From the NCBI RefSeq assembly GCF_001570405.1, contig NZ_BBYM01000018.1, positions 231,523 through 279,117 of the forward strand: a DNA stretch of 47,595 nucleotides, in the 5' to 3' direction. Both the position numbers and the translations under genes were made by a program. The notes beneath the pieces are model-generated. The model saw only the letters and a list, made by a program, of their open reading frames with translations. It was not told the DNA's origin and did no database searches. Origin of the DNA: Microtetraspora niveoalba. GTDB lineage: Bacteria > Actinomycetota > Actinomycetes > Streptosporangiales > Streptosporangiaceae. Of the stretch, positions 16,739 to 25,020 are shown piece by piece (position 1 is the stretch's first letter; the number at the start of each line of letters is the position of its first letter).

Positions 16739-18325
16739 TCAGCCCGCCTCGGTCAACCGGATCGAGGTCGGCCTGGCCGAGCCCGCCACCACGTCGAACG
16801 TGGCGTTCTTGGTGGCGACCAGCACGGTGTTCTCCACGACCGGCACCAGGTCGGCGGCCTCGAACACCGCGGACTCCGACTCCAGCCAGAGCTTGCAGCC
16901 CTCCTCGCCCGGCTTGCCCATCGCCTCGGTCACGAGCTTCTCGTAGCGGGTGTTCGCCAGATGGGCGAAGTTCGCGCCCTTCGGCGCGGCCGGGCCGGAC
17001 AGGAACCCTTCGAGCTGCGAGGGCAGGGTGACGCCGATCGGCAGCCAGACGACGTCCCAGTCCTGGGTGACGTTGAGCGACTCCGACAGCTTGGTGTCGA
17101 TGACGCCGTTCAGCGTGACGTCGACGCCCGCCTTCTTCCACGCCGCCGCGAGGTACTCCGCCGCGGCCTGCACGCCCGCGCCCTTGGTGGTGGCGTAGAG
17201 CAGGCGCAGGGTCAGCGGGCGCCCGTCCTTGACCCGTACGCCGTCCGGGCCGGGCTTCCACCCGGCCGCGTCCAGCGCGGCGGACGCGGCGGCCTCGTCG
17301 AAGGCCGGGACGTGACCGGTGACGCTGTCGCCGGGGCAGGGGCGCGGGTCCATCACCAGCCCGGTGGCGGGGCGGCCGGTTCCGCTCGACGCGACCCCGG
17401 CGAGCTCCTTGAGGTTGAGCGCCTGGGTGAGCGCCCTGCGCACCGCCGGGTCCCTGGCGGGCCGGTCCTCGCCCTGGTGGTAGAAGAACTGCCCGTTGCC
17501 CCCCGAGATGACCGTCTTGCCGATGCCCGGAGTCGCCTCGAGCCGCGCGCGGTCCGCGCCGTAGATGACCGCGCCGTTGATGCCGCCGGAGATCAGCAGG
17601 TTGGCCGCGGTCTGCTCGTTCGGCACGACCTTCAGCACGATCTTGGCGGGCTGGCCGGACTCCTTCGTGGTGGCGCCGCCGGGTCCCCAGACGTAGTCCT
17701 CGCGCACCTGGAAGGTGTAGTGGTCGCCGGGCACGGCCTCGGTGAGCGTGTACGGCCCCGAACCCGAGGTGCCGCGCGCGAGCAGCGAGCGGTCCTCGGC
17801 CCCCTTGCCGCAGACCACGAACAACACCGGGGCGCTCTCCAGGATGAAGCTGAACGGCTTGGGCGTGGAGAGGGTCACCGTTCCCGCCGCGTCGTCCGCC
17901 TCGGCCTTCATGCCGGCGGGGACGAACACGCCGTTGAGCGGCGACTTGGTGGCGGGGTCGGCGATGTGGTTGACGCTCTCGGCCACGTCGGAGGGGGTGA
18001 GCGGGGACCCGTCGGAGCAGGTGACGTCCTTGCGGAGGGTGAAGGTGACCGCGTCGGGCGTGACGTCCCACTTCTCGGCCAGGCCGGAGACGATCTTCCC
18101 GTCGGTCCCGTAGTGGACGAGCGTGTCGTAGGCGAACGACAACACCGTGTTGGTCACGGAGAGCACGGCCATGGCCGGGTCGAGCACGCCCGGGTCGGCG
18201 CCGATCGCGAAGGTGAAGGTGCCGCCGTCGGCGGGCCGGCCGGATCCGGTGTCGGCGCCGCCGCCGCACGCGGCCGTGAACAGGCTGACGGCGCCCAACA
18301 CGGCCGCCGCTCGTGTGTATCTCAT
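16739..18325 (-). CDS. peptide-binding lipoprotein of ABC transporter (SBP family 5, DppA/OppA-like)
   Basis: 528 residues from the ATG at 18325 with GGAG upstream. The lipoprotein signal peptide ends TAAC, so Cys20 would be lipidated. The mature part is a family-5 solute-binding protein: FAIGADPGVLDPAMAV, then SGLAEKWDVTPDAVTFTLRKDVTCSDGSPLTPSDV, and an RRALTQALN core. It captures peptides outside the membrane for the DppB/DppCD/DppF importer that follows without gaps. A 95-base gap separates it from the PucR gene upstream, so an extra promoter there is possible. Ligand specificity is not readable from sequence. Confidence 0.93.
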   Translation of the reverse strand: MRYTRAAAVLGAVSLFTAACGGGADTGSGRPADGGTFTFAIGADPGVLDPAMAVLSVTNTVLSFAYDTLVHYGTDGKIVSGLAEKWDVTPDAVTFTLRKDVTCSDGSPLTPSDVAESVNHIADPATKSPLNGVFVPAGMKAEADDAAGTVTLSTPKPFSFILESAPVLFVVCGKGAEDRSLLARGTSGSGPYTLTEAVPGDHYTFQVREDYVWGPGGATTKESGQPAKIVLKVVPNEQTAANLLISGGINGAVIYGADRARLEATPGIGKTVISGGNGQFFYHQGEDRPARDPAVRRALTQALNLKELAGVASSGTGRPATGLVMDPRPCPGDSVTGHVPAFDEAAASAALDAAGWKPGPDGVRVKDGRPLTLRLLYATTKGAGVQAAAEYLAAAWKKAGVDVTLNGVIDTKLSESLNVTQDWDVVWLPIGVTLPSQLEGFLSGPAAPKGANFAHLANTRYEKLVTEAMGKPGEEGCKLWLESESAVFEAADLVPVVENTVLVATKNATFDVVAGSARPTSIRLTEAG

Positions 18326-18420
18326 CCTGGCTCCAGGAAGCTGGGGGTGATGCCCCACATTCGCCCCTTCCGGAGCATCCTGCTTCGTCGCCGCGGACGA
18401 AAACCCGGTGATCTCTCGTG

Positions 18421-20013
18421 CTAGCGCCCGAAGATCCGCATCTGGAGCATCACGGCCAGCCGCGCCTCGGGGTCGGCCAGGTCCAGGCCGCTGATCCGGA
18501 CCAGCCGCTTCAGTCGGTAGCGGAAGGTGTTGGGGTGGACGTGGACCCGGGCCGAGGCGGCGTTCACGTCGCCGAAGGCGTCCAGGTACGCCCGCAGGGT
18601 GGAGACCAGCTCGCTGCCGTGCTCGGCGTCGTACGCCAGGAGCCGCTCGTAGGGCCCGGTGGGCGTCTGCTCCTCGGCCTGGGCCAGGTCCGAGAGCTGG
18701 AGCAGCAGCGACTCGAAGTGGACGCCGGTGTAGCAGGCGACCGCTCCCGACGCGTCGCGGGCGCGCAGCACCCGCAGCGCCCGGTCGGCGTCCGCCCGGG
18801 ACATCGCCACCTCGGCCAGGTTGCGCGCCATGCGCCCCACGCCGATGTTGGCGGCGTGCCGCGGCCCGACCCGCGCGAGGAAGCTCTCCGCGACCCGTAC
18901 GGCCCTGGCCTCCTCGTCGCCGGCGGCGTGCATCGGCAGGACGGCGTACGCGACCGAGCCGACCAGCGCGGCGGCGGCCTTGGGGTGGATGGCGCCGACG
19001 TGCAGGGCGAGCGCGTCGCAGAACCGCTGCCGGTCGCTCTCCAGGCGGGCCGCGTCGGGGTCGGACCGTCCGCTGAGCTGGGCGGCGAGCACGCACAGGC
19101 GTTCGCTGGCGACGCCGAGCCGGCCCGCGGCCTCGGCGGCGTCCCCGCCGCCGGCCAGCACGGTGGACAGCAGGTCGGCGCGGAGCCGTCGCCGGGTGTC
19201 GGCCCCGGCGCGCTGGCGCAGCATCTGCAACGCGACGATCTTGGCGGCGTCGGCGAGCGCCTGCCGGCGCGGGCCGCTCAGCGGCTCGCGCACCGCGGCC
19301 CAGATGGAGCCGAGGATCTCGTCCCCCGAACGCACGGCCACCGCGGCCCGGTTGATGCCGTCGTACTCTTCCAGCTCGATGTGGATGGGCTCCCGGCTCT
19401 GGTAGAGCTGCCGGAAGACCCCGCGCTCCTCCAGCATCCGCCGGTAGCGCTCCGGCACCTGCCGTCCGAGCACGGTCGCGATCCGGCCCGCGTCGGCCTC
19501 GTCCTGCCGCCCGGAGTAGGCCAGGACCCGCGATGAGCGGTCCTCGATGGTGACCGGCGCGTCCAGCAAGGCGCACACGGCGTTGGCCAGCGCGAACAGG
19601 TCGTCGGGCGGGGCGCCCTCCCCCGGTTCGGCGAGGTCGCCCTCGGCCAGCAGTGCGCGCAGCAGGGCGGCGACCTGCGCCCACGAGGCGGCCCGGGTGA
19701 GCCCCAGCACCGTCACGCCGGTCTCGCGCACCTTCGCGTGGACGCGCCCGTCGACGTCCACCGGCTGCTTGACGACGACGCCCGCCGCCGGGCCCGCCGC
19801 GTCGAGCAGGGCGCAGATCTGCTCGGCGCGGTCGACCCCGACGGCGAGCACGATGCTCCCGGCGGGCAGGTGCGGCTCGTCCAGCGGGTCGTAGATGTGG
19901 ACGCCGGTGACCTCGGCGTCGAGGAGGTCGCCCGCGGAGGCGGCCACGTCCAGCACGGTGCTGCCCAGATCCTCCAGGATGCGCCGCACGCTGGCACGTG
20001 GCCGTTCACTCAT
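18421..20013 (-). CDS. PucR/CdaR-family transcriptional regulator
   Basis: 530 residues from the ATG at 20013. I prefer this to the ATG at 20046 because a -10 box TATCGT (20025-20020) sits exactly 6 bases upstream, as in leaderless actinomycete transcripts. The N-terminal half resembles the PucR purine-catabolism sensor region. The middle has a GAF/GGDEF-like segment (residues ~130-400). The C-terminal helix-turn-helix contains AYLDAFGDVNAASARVHVHPNTFRYRLKRL, the signature of PucR/CdaR proteins. It lies between the peptidase genes and the transporter genes on the same strand, so it probably controls this peptide-use operon in response to a peptide or amino-acid signal. Confidence 0.9.
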   Translation of the reverse strand: MSERPRASVRRILEDLGSTVLDVAASAGDLLDAEVTGVHIYDPLDEPHLPAGSIVLAVGVDRAEQICALLDAAGPAAGVVVKQPVDVDGRVHAKVRETGVTVLGLTRAASWAQVAALLRALLAEGDLAEPGEGAPPDDLFALANAVCALLDAPVTIEDRSSRVLAYSGRQDEADAGRIATVLGRQVPERYRRMLEERGVFRQLYQSREPIHIELEEYDGINRAAVAVRSGDEILGSIWAAVREPLSGPRRQALADAAKIVALQMLRQRAGADTRRRLRADLLSTVLAGGGDAAEAAGRLGVASERLCVLAAQLSGRSDPDAARLESDRQRFCDALALHVGAIHPKAAAALVGSVAYAVLPMHAAGDEEARAVRVAESFLARVGPRHAANIGVGRMARNLAEVAMSRADADRALRVLRARDASGAVACYTGVHFESLLLQLSDLAQAEEQTPTGPYERLLAYDAEHGSELVSTLRAYLDAFGDVNAASARVHVHPNTFRYRLKRLVRISGLDLADPEARLAVMLQMRIFGR

Positions 20014-20017
20014 CCGC

Positions 20018-20029
20018 TCACGATAGTGA
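20018..20029 (-). promoter_or_regulatory. -10 box and overlapping palindrome for the PucR gene
   Basis: TATCGT (20025-20020, minus strand) is a TAnnnT -10 element 6 bases before the ATG, implying a leaderless mRNA. It is embedded in TCAC-gata-GTGA (20018-20029), a short palindrome that could be an autoregulatory site. Confidence 0.45.
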
Positions 20030-20088
20030 ACATAAAGCGACTTCATTCACGAAGGTGATCGATCCGGTCGAACGCCTCCCGGACGGGG

Positions 20089-21429
20089 TCACACACGGCG
20101 CAGCGCCCGGCTGTTGTGGATGTAGGCGGCCCGGCCGTCCTCGACGACGAAGGTGACGGTCGGGTGCACGCCCTCCTCCGGCTCGGTCGCGATGAAGGTG
20201 TGGCCGTCGTAGTGGACGTAGCGGGTGGTGATCCGTTCGCCGCCCACCCGCGCCATGAACTCGCCGGGGATCACGGTGATGTCCAGGCCGCCGTCCGCCC
20301 CGGCCACCTCGTACGACATCGCGGGGCCGTCGTACCTGCCGGGGTAGGGGGCGACGTCCACGGACCGCGGCGACGCGGGCGGGACGGGCATGTCGGGGAC
20401 GGGAAGCCCGGTGGCCTCCCGGATCAGCGGCAGGGCCACGTCGGTGAGCAGTCCCAGGTAGCCGGGGCCGTTCCCGCTCATCGCGACGGCGAAGTCCGCG
20501 CCGGGCACGACCCGCCAGAACGTGCTCTGCCCGACGGTGCCGCCGTCGTGCCCGAAGACCTCGCCGCCCCAGTCGAACAGCTCGAACCCGAGCCCCCAGC
20601 GGCCGGCGAGCAGCCCGCCGACTCCGGGCACCTCCACCTGCGCGGTCCGCATCGCGGCGACCGACTCCTCCGACAGCAGCCGGGTGCCGTCCTCGGCCAC
20701 GCCTCCGGCGAGGAACATCCGGCCGAAGCGGACCAGCTCGCGCGGGGCCAGGCACAGGGTGGAGCCCGCCGGGGCGTTGGACCGCGGCATCTGCCACGAG
20801 GGATACACGGCGCCCTCGGGGCCGACGTGCCCGGCCGAGGCCCGGAACAGGACGGCCTCCTCGGGCAGCAGCGCCCAGTGCGTGGCGCCGAGCGGCTTGA
20901 GAAGGCGCTCGCGCATCGCCTCCTCCCAGGTGGTGCCGCGCACCCGCGCGACCAGCGCCCCGAGGACGCAGTAGCCGGCGTTGCAGTAGGAGAAGAGCGC
21001 GCCCGGCTCGTGGACGTGACCCGCGCCGCGCAGGTAGTCGACGAACGCGTCCAGGCAGTCGTCCCCGCGCCCGGTGTCCTCGAACAGGTCGCCGTCGAAC
21101 CCGCCCGTGTGGGTGAGCAGGTGCCGTACGGTGATGGCCTTCTCCGCGCCGTCGGCGACGGCGAACCCGGGCAGGTGGTCGCGGACCGGCCGGTCCAGCT
21201 CGACCAGCCCCTCCTCGACGAGCTGCATGACCAGGGCCGCGGTCCAGACCTTGGTGGTGGAGCCGACCTGGAACACGCTGTCCGTCGTCGTCTCCACGCC
21301 GGTGTTCCTGTTCACCACCCCGGTGGCGACCTCGACGAGCTCGCCGCCCGTCCACACCGCCAGCGCGGCGCCCGGCACGCCGTGCCGCGCCGCCGCCTCC
21401 TCGAAACGCTCTCGCAGGTCCTCACGCAT
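20089..21429 (-). CDS. S12-type serine hydrolase (beta-lactamase/D-aminopeptidase superfamily), copy 1
   Basis: 446 residues from the ATG at 21429 with GAGGAG upstream. The catalytic motifs are Ser57-TT-Lys60 (SxxK), Tyr148-Cys-Asn150 (YxN) and His294-Asp-Gly296 (the HxG equivalent of KTG). A small beta domain (~360-446) follows, ending VEDGRAAYIHNSRALRRV. There is no signal peptide, so unlike a beta-lactamase or DD-peptidase it should act in the cytoplasm. It is clearly paralogous to the adjacent upstream gene: both share ETTTDS-FQ-GS-TKVWTA and LLTHT-G-DGDLF-DTGRGDDC. Family members include D-aminopeptidase, D-esterases and DD-carboxypeptidases. In a peptide-uptake operon a peptidase for D-residue-containing peptides is a reasonable inference. 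It starts 9 bases past copy 2. Confidence 0.85.
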   Translation of the reverse strand: MREDLRERFEEAAARHGVPGAALAVWTGGELVEVATGVVNRNTGVETTTDSVFQVGSTTKVWTAALVMQLVEEGLVELDRPVRDHLPGFAVADGAEKAITVRHLLTHTGGFDGDLFEDTGRGDDCLDAFVDYLRGAGHVHEPGALFSYCNAGYCVLGALVARVRGTTWEEAMRERLLKPLGATHWALLPEEAVLFRASAGHVGPEGAVYPSWQMPRSNAPAGSTLCLAPRELVRFGRMFLAGGVAEDGTRLLSEESVAAMRTAQVEVPGVGGLLAGRWGLGFELFDWGGEVFGHDGGTVGQSTFWRVVPGADFAVAMSGNGPGYLGLLTDVALPLIREATGLPVPDMPVPPASPRSVDVAPYPGRYDGPAMSYEVAGADGGLDITVIPGEFMARVGGERITTRYVHYDGHTFIATEPEEGVHPTVTFVVEDGRAAYIHNSRALRRV

Positions 21430-21438
21430 TCCGGCTCC

Positions 21439-22764
21439 TCAGGCGGTCTTGGGCGTGGCGCGCACGCCGAGGTGAACGTACGGCGAGCCGTCGGCGAGCT
21501 CGTAGAAGACCGCCGACATCCACTGCGGATCGTCGTCCGGACGGCCGACGAAGGTGGTGTCGTCCACCGGGACGAGGTCGAACTCCATCGGCGGCTGCAT
21601 GTCGGCGAGGGCGCCGGTCGTCTCGCCGTACAGCGAGAGCCGGCCGTCGCGCACCGACAGCGTGAACCGGACGCCCGCCCGCTCGTACACGCCGGCGTAC
21701 CGCTCGACGTCGGTCTCGTACGGCTCGGCGGGAGGGCCGAGCACGGGCGGCACGGCCAGGCCGAGCAGCTCGTCGAACAGCTCGGTGGCGAGGGCGTGCT
21801 GGAAGGCGGCGGTGTGGCCGCCGTTGGCCAGCAGGCACACGGCGGTCTCGGCGTCGGGGACCATCCAGAGCATGGCGGCCTGGCCGATGGTGTTGCCGCC
21901 GTGGAAGACGACCCGGCGGCCCTGCCACTCGTCCAGGATCCAGCCGATGCCCCACTGCTTGCCGAGGGTGTGCGGGTTGGGGATGTCCACCTGGGGCTCC
22001 CACATCACCCGCGGGTCGGCGAGGAGCCCGTCACCCAGGTGGGCGCGGGCGAAGGCGACGACGTCGGCCGGGCGGGCGCAGATCAGTCCGGCCGGCCCGC
22101 AGGAGCGCATCAGGCCCCACGCGGGGGCGGGCTCGCCGCCCATGTGGCCCATCGCGCCGCGGAAGCGCAGGACGTCCTCCGGCAGGGTCCAGGTGTGGGT
22201 CAGGCCGAGCGGCTCGATGATCTGCTCGCGCAGCGCCGCGTCCCACACCTTGCCGGTGAGGCGCTCGACCACCCGTCCGGCGACGATGAAGCCGGAGTTG
22301 CAGTACGACTGGGTGGCGCCGAGGGGGTGGTTCTGCGCGAGGTCCGCGCAGGCCCGCACGTACTTCTCCACGCAGTCGTCGCCCCGGCCCGTGTCGAGGA
22401 ACAGGTCGCCGTCGATGCCGGACGTGTGCGTGAGCAGGTGCCGGATCGTGACGGACTTGCTCACCTCGGGATCGGCGACCCGGAACTCCGGCAGCACCTC
22501 GACGACCGGGGTGTCGAGGGTCAGCTCGCCCCGCTCGGCGAGCATCATGATCTGGGTGGCCGTCCACACCTTGGTGACGGAGCCGATCTGGAAGAGGGAG
22601 TCGGTGGTCGTCTCCACGCCGGTGGCCGTGTTGAGCACACCGGCGGCGAACTCGTGCACCTCGCCCTCGTGCAGGAAGGCCAGGTTGGCCCCCGGCACCT
22701 CGAACCGGGCGGTCAGCTCGGCGAGACGGGTGTGCCATCGACCGGGATCCACTGCTGTAGCCAC
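21439..22764 (-). CDS. S12-type serine hydrolase, copy 2
   Basis: 441 residues from the GTG at 22764 (AAAGGA 8 bases upstream); this start overlaps the end of the S9 peptidase gene by 52 bases. A shorter GTG at 22752 is possible. Motifs are Ser62-VT-Lys65, Tyr154-Cys-Asn156 and FHGGNTIGQ, followed by a C-terminal beta domain (~345-441) with ERYAGVYERAGVRFTLSVRDGRL. There is no export signal. It is a tandem paralogue of the next gene, and the pair was probably formed by duplication and divergence. Likely substrates are small D-amino-acid peptides, amides or esters. Exact specificity is unknown. Confidence 0.85.
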   Translation of the reverse strand: MATAVDPGRWHTRLAELTARFEVPGANLAFLHEGEVHEFAAGVLNTATGVETTTDSLFQIGSVTKVWTATQIMMLAERGELTLDTPVVEVLPEFRVADPEVSKSVTIRHLLTHTSGIDGDLFLDTGRGDDCVEKYVRACADLAQNHPLGATQSYCNSGFIVAGRVVERLTGKVWDAALREQIIEPLGLTHTWTLPEDVLRFRGAMGHMGGEPAPAWGLMRSCGPAGLICARPADVVAFARAHLGDGLLADPRVMWEPQVDIPNPHTLGKQWGIGWILDEWQGRRVVFHGGNTIGQAAMLWMVPDAETAVCLLANGGHTAAFQHALATELFDELLGLAVPPVLGPPAEPYETDVERYAGVYERAGVRFTLSVRDGRLSLYGETTGALADMQPPMEFDLVPVDDTTFVGRPDDDPQWMSAVFYELADGSPYVHLGVRATPKTA

Positions 22765-24620
22765 GCGACGATCCTTTCGTTGTAGTCGAACCGGTGGGAC
22801 GGGCGGCCGTTGAGGATGAACAGGTGGGAGCCGCCCGGGTAGCGGACCAGCCGTACCGGCACGCCCTGTTCGCGCAGGGCGGCGAACCACTGCTCGGCCT
22901 GGCCGACGGGACAGCGGTCGTCGTCCTCCCCGTGGAGGAGCAGCGTCGGCGTGGTCACCCGGGCGACGTGCGTCATGGGGGACTGCGCCGAGAGGTCGCC
23001 GCGGCACTCGTACACCTTGAGCAGGTGGCCCGCGTCGGAGGTGCCGGCCAGGCTGAGGAGGTCGCTGACGCATCCGCCGGGGATCGCCGCCTTGAACCGG
23101 CCGGTCCTGGTGGGCAGCCAGCAGGAGACGTACCCGCCGTAGCTGTAGCCGGTCACCGCGAGCCGTTCGGGGTCGGCGATCCCCTCGTCGACCAGCTCGT
23201 CGATCGGGTTGAGGAAGTCGCCGGTGTCGGCGATGCCCCAGGCTCCGGTCAGGGCCGTGTAGAACGCCTCGCCGTACCCGTCGCTGCCGCGCGGGTTGAC
23301 GGTCAGCACGGTCCAGCCGCGCGCGGCGAGCACCTGGTGGTAGAGGTGCACGCCGTCGAACACCGGCGCCCACGCGTTGTGCGGGCCGCCGTGCGCGTCG
23401 AGCAGCAGCGGTCCCGGCCCGGTGAGCGTCTCGTCCCGCAGGACGAAGCCCTCCACCGGCGTCCCGTCGGGAGCGGTGAATGTGCGGGCGCGCGGTACGA
23501 ACAGCTCGACGTCGGGGAGCGCGTGATCGGTGAGCCGCGTGACGGCCGGCGGGGTCTCGTCGCCGGTCGCGGGCAGGTCCGCGATGTAGACGTCCCCCAC
23601 GCTGTACGGCGTCGCCGCGACGTAGGCGATCCTGCGCCCCGCCGCGCTGACGCCCGAGATCGTCAGGTCCCCGCCGACGATCTTCTCGCCGGGGGCGCGG
23701 TAGAGGTGGGTGAAGCCGCCGTCGCGGGCGCAGAAGAGCAGGTCGTCCCCCGCCATCTGGGGCACCGCCCCGGGATAGCCGGGTGCGCCCATCATGATGT
23801 TGCGGTCGAGCCCGGTCTTGACCTCCGCGAGCCCGTCCGCGCCCAGTTCGAACAGGCGGGCGTGGCCCACCGGATCGCCCGCGTACCCGACGACCAGCGG
23901 CCGCTCGCCCGGCCACCACACGCCCGCGCAGAGCACCTCCGCGCCGGTGAGCCGCTCCGGTTCGCCGCCGGAGGCGTCCACGGAGTAGACGGCGCCGCCG
24001 GCGACCAGGTCGCGGTCGGCCTCCATGTCCGCGGTGAAGAGGAGCCGGCCGCCGTCGTGCGACCAGGACGGCTCGCCCGCGTGGAAGTCGCCCGAGGTGA
24101 CCTGCCGGACCTCTCCCGTCCCTGCCTGCGCCGTCTCGACCCGCAGCACGAAGACCTGCATGGTCAGGCCGCGGAGCAGGCCCGTTCCGTCGGCCTTGTG
24201 GTCCAGGCGGTCGGCCACGACCGGGGCGTGCGGGTCGAGGTCGCCGCACGGCCCGCTGTACGCGATCGAGCGGCCGTCGGGCGACCAGACGGCAGGGCCC
24301 GCGCCGAGGGGCGCGGCGGTGAGGACGCGGGGCTCGCCGCCGTCCATGGGGAGGAGGTGGAGCTGCGGCCTCCCGTCCACGGGGCGGAGGAAGGCGAGCG
24401 AACGCCCGTCGGGCGACCAGCGCGGGGAGGAGTCGTGCGGGCCGCCCGTCAGGCGTCGCGGCCCGGCGCCGGGAGCGGCGAGCCAGATCTCGGACCGGTT
24501 CTCGTCGGAGTCCCGGTCGGCGGTGGTGACCGTGTAGGCCACGGCGCTCCCGTCAGGGCGCAGCCGGGGATCTCCCGGGACCGTGATTCGGTATATGTCG
24601 CTGAGGGAGAGGCGAGACAT
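22713..24620 (-). CDS. S9-family serine peptidase (acylaminoacyl/prolyl oligopeptidase-like)
   Basis: 635 residues from the ATG at 24620. A -10 box TAGTGT (24632-24627) lies 6 bases upstream, so the mRNA is probably leaderless and this is the first gene of the eight-gene operon. Residues ~1-370 form a seven-blade beta-propeller with repeated WSPDGRSLAF-type blades. Residues ~375-635 are the alpha/beta hydrolase with Ser493 (GYSYGGY), Asp567 (HGEDDDRCP) and His599 (YPGGSHLF). S9C peptidases release acylated or free N-terminal residues from short peptides inside the cell. It would feed on peptides brought in by the importer downstream. No signal peptide is visible. Confidence 0.92.
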   Translation of the reverse strand: MSRLSLSDIYRITVPGDPRLRPDGSAVAYTVTTADRDSDENRSEIWLAAPGAGPRRLTGGPHDSSPRWSPDGRSLAFLRPVDGRPQLHLLPMDGGEPRVLTAAPLGAGPAVWSPDGRSIAYSGPCGDLDPHAPVVADRLDHKADGTGLLRGLTMQVFVLRVETAQAGTGEVRQVTSGDFHAGEPSWSHDGGRLLFTADMEADRDLVAGGAVYSVDASGGEPERLTGAEVLCAGVWWPGERPLVVGYAGDPVGHARLFELGADGLAEVKTGLDRNIMMGAPGYPGAVPQMAGDDLLFCARDGGFTHLYRAPGEKIVGGDLTISGVSAAGRRIAYVAATPYSVGDVYIADLPATGDETPPAVTRLTDHALPDVELFVPRARTFTAPDGTPVEGFVLRDETLTGPGPLLLDAHGGPHNAWAPVFDGVHLYHQVLAARGWTVLTVNPRGSDGYGEAFYTALTGAWGIADTGDFLNPIDELVDEGIADPERLAVTGYSYGGYVSCWLPTRTGRFKAAIPGGCVSDLLSLAGTSDAGHLLKVYECRGDLSAQSPMTHVARVTTPTLLLHGEDDDRCPVGQAEQWFAALREQGVPVRLVRYPGGSHLFILNGRPSHRFDYNERIVAWLQQWIPVDGTPVSPS

Positions 24621-25020
24621 GACCGAACACTAGGCGCGCGTTCGTCCCGCCTTCTTCGGCCTCCCCGACGAATCCGCCCCGGTCCGTTGTGCTTTTCGCC
24701 AAAACGGCGCCGCGGACGAGATCCGGCGTCGCGGCGCCCCCTTCTCCGGTGGAAGGACTCCCCGAGCGCGGGGCCCGGGGCGGGCTGCCGGCCGAACGCC
24801 CCTCCGCGCCGTGGGGGGCCGGCACGGGCTCCGGAGAGCCGGCGGGCCGGGGCCACCGGCCCCCCGAAATATGAAATTCCGGATTTCGGATTTGTGCGGT
24901 CAACTGGTGAAACTGACAGCGTGTATTCGCCCCCCGCTTTTCTTTTACATACCCGTTCTTGTCGGCATATCGGCGGCGTGCTTGACTCCACGCCAATCCC
25001 CCCACGATCAAGGAGTTGCC
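24621..25020. other. 400-base divergent intergenic region
   Basis: No gene is seen. The first ~240 bases are GC-rich and hold the leaderless promoter of the S9 gene (-10 at 24627-24632, minus strand). Bases ~24862-24985 are unusually AT-rich for this window and carry an inverted repeat (24864-24889) and T-rich runs (ttttcttttacat). This is likely the promoter region of the flavoprotein gene at 25021. Confidence 0.6.
24864..24889. promoter_or_regulatory. inverted repeat, operator candidate for the flavoprotein gene
   Basis: ccgaaat (24864-24870) and atttcgg (24883-24889) are exact reverse complements around a 12-base spacer that itself holds gaaattccgg. It lies ~130 bases before the GTG at 25021, in an AT-rich island. 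Confidence 0.4.

Noticed and set aside
13914-18269. Single 1451-codon minus-strand frame suggesting a giant transporter fusion
   Set aside because: The part above 15740 is a frame-shifted shadow of dppB and the binding-protein gene. Only 13914-15740 (DppC-DppD) is real.
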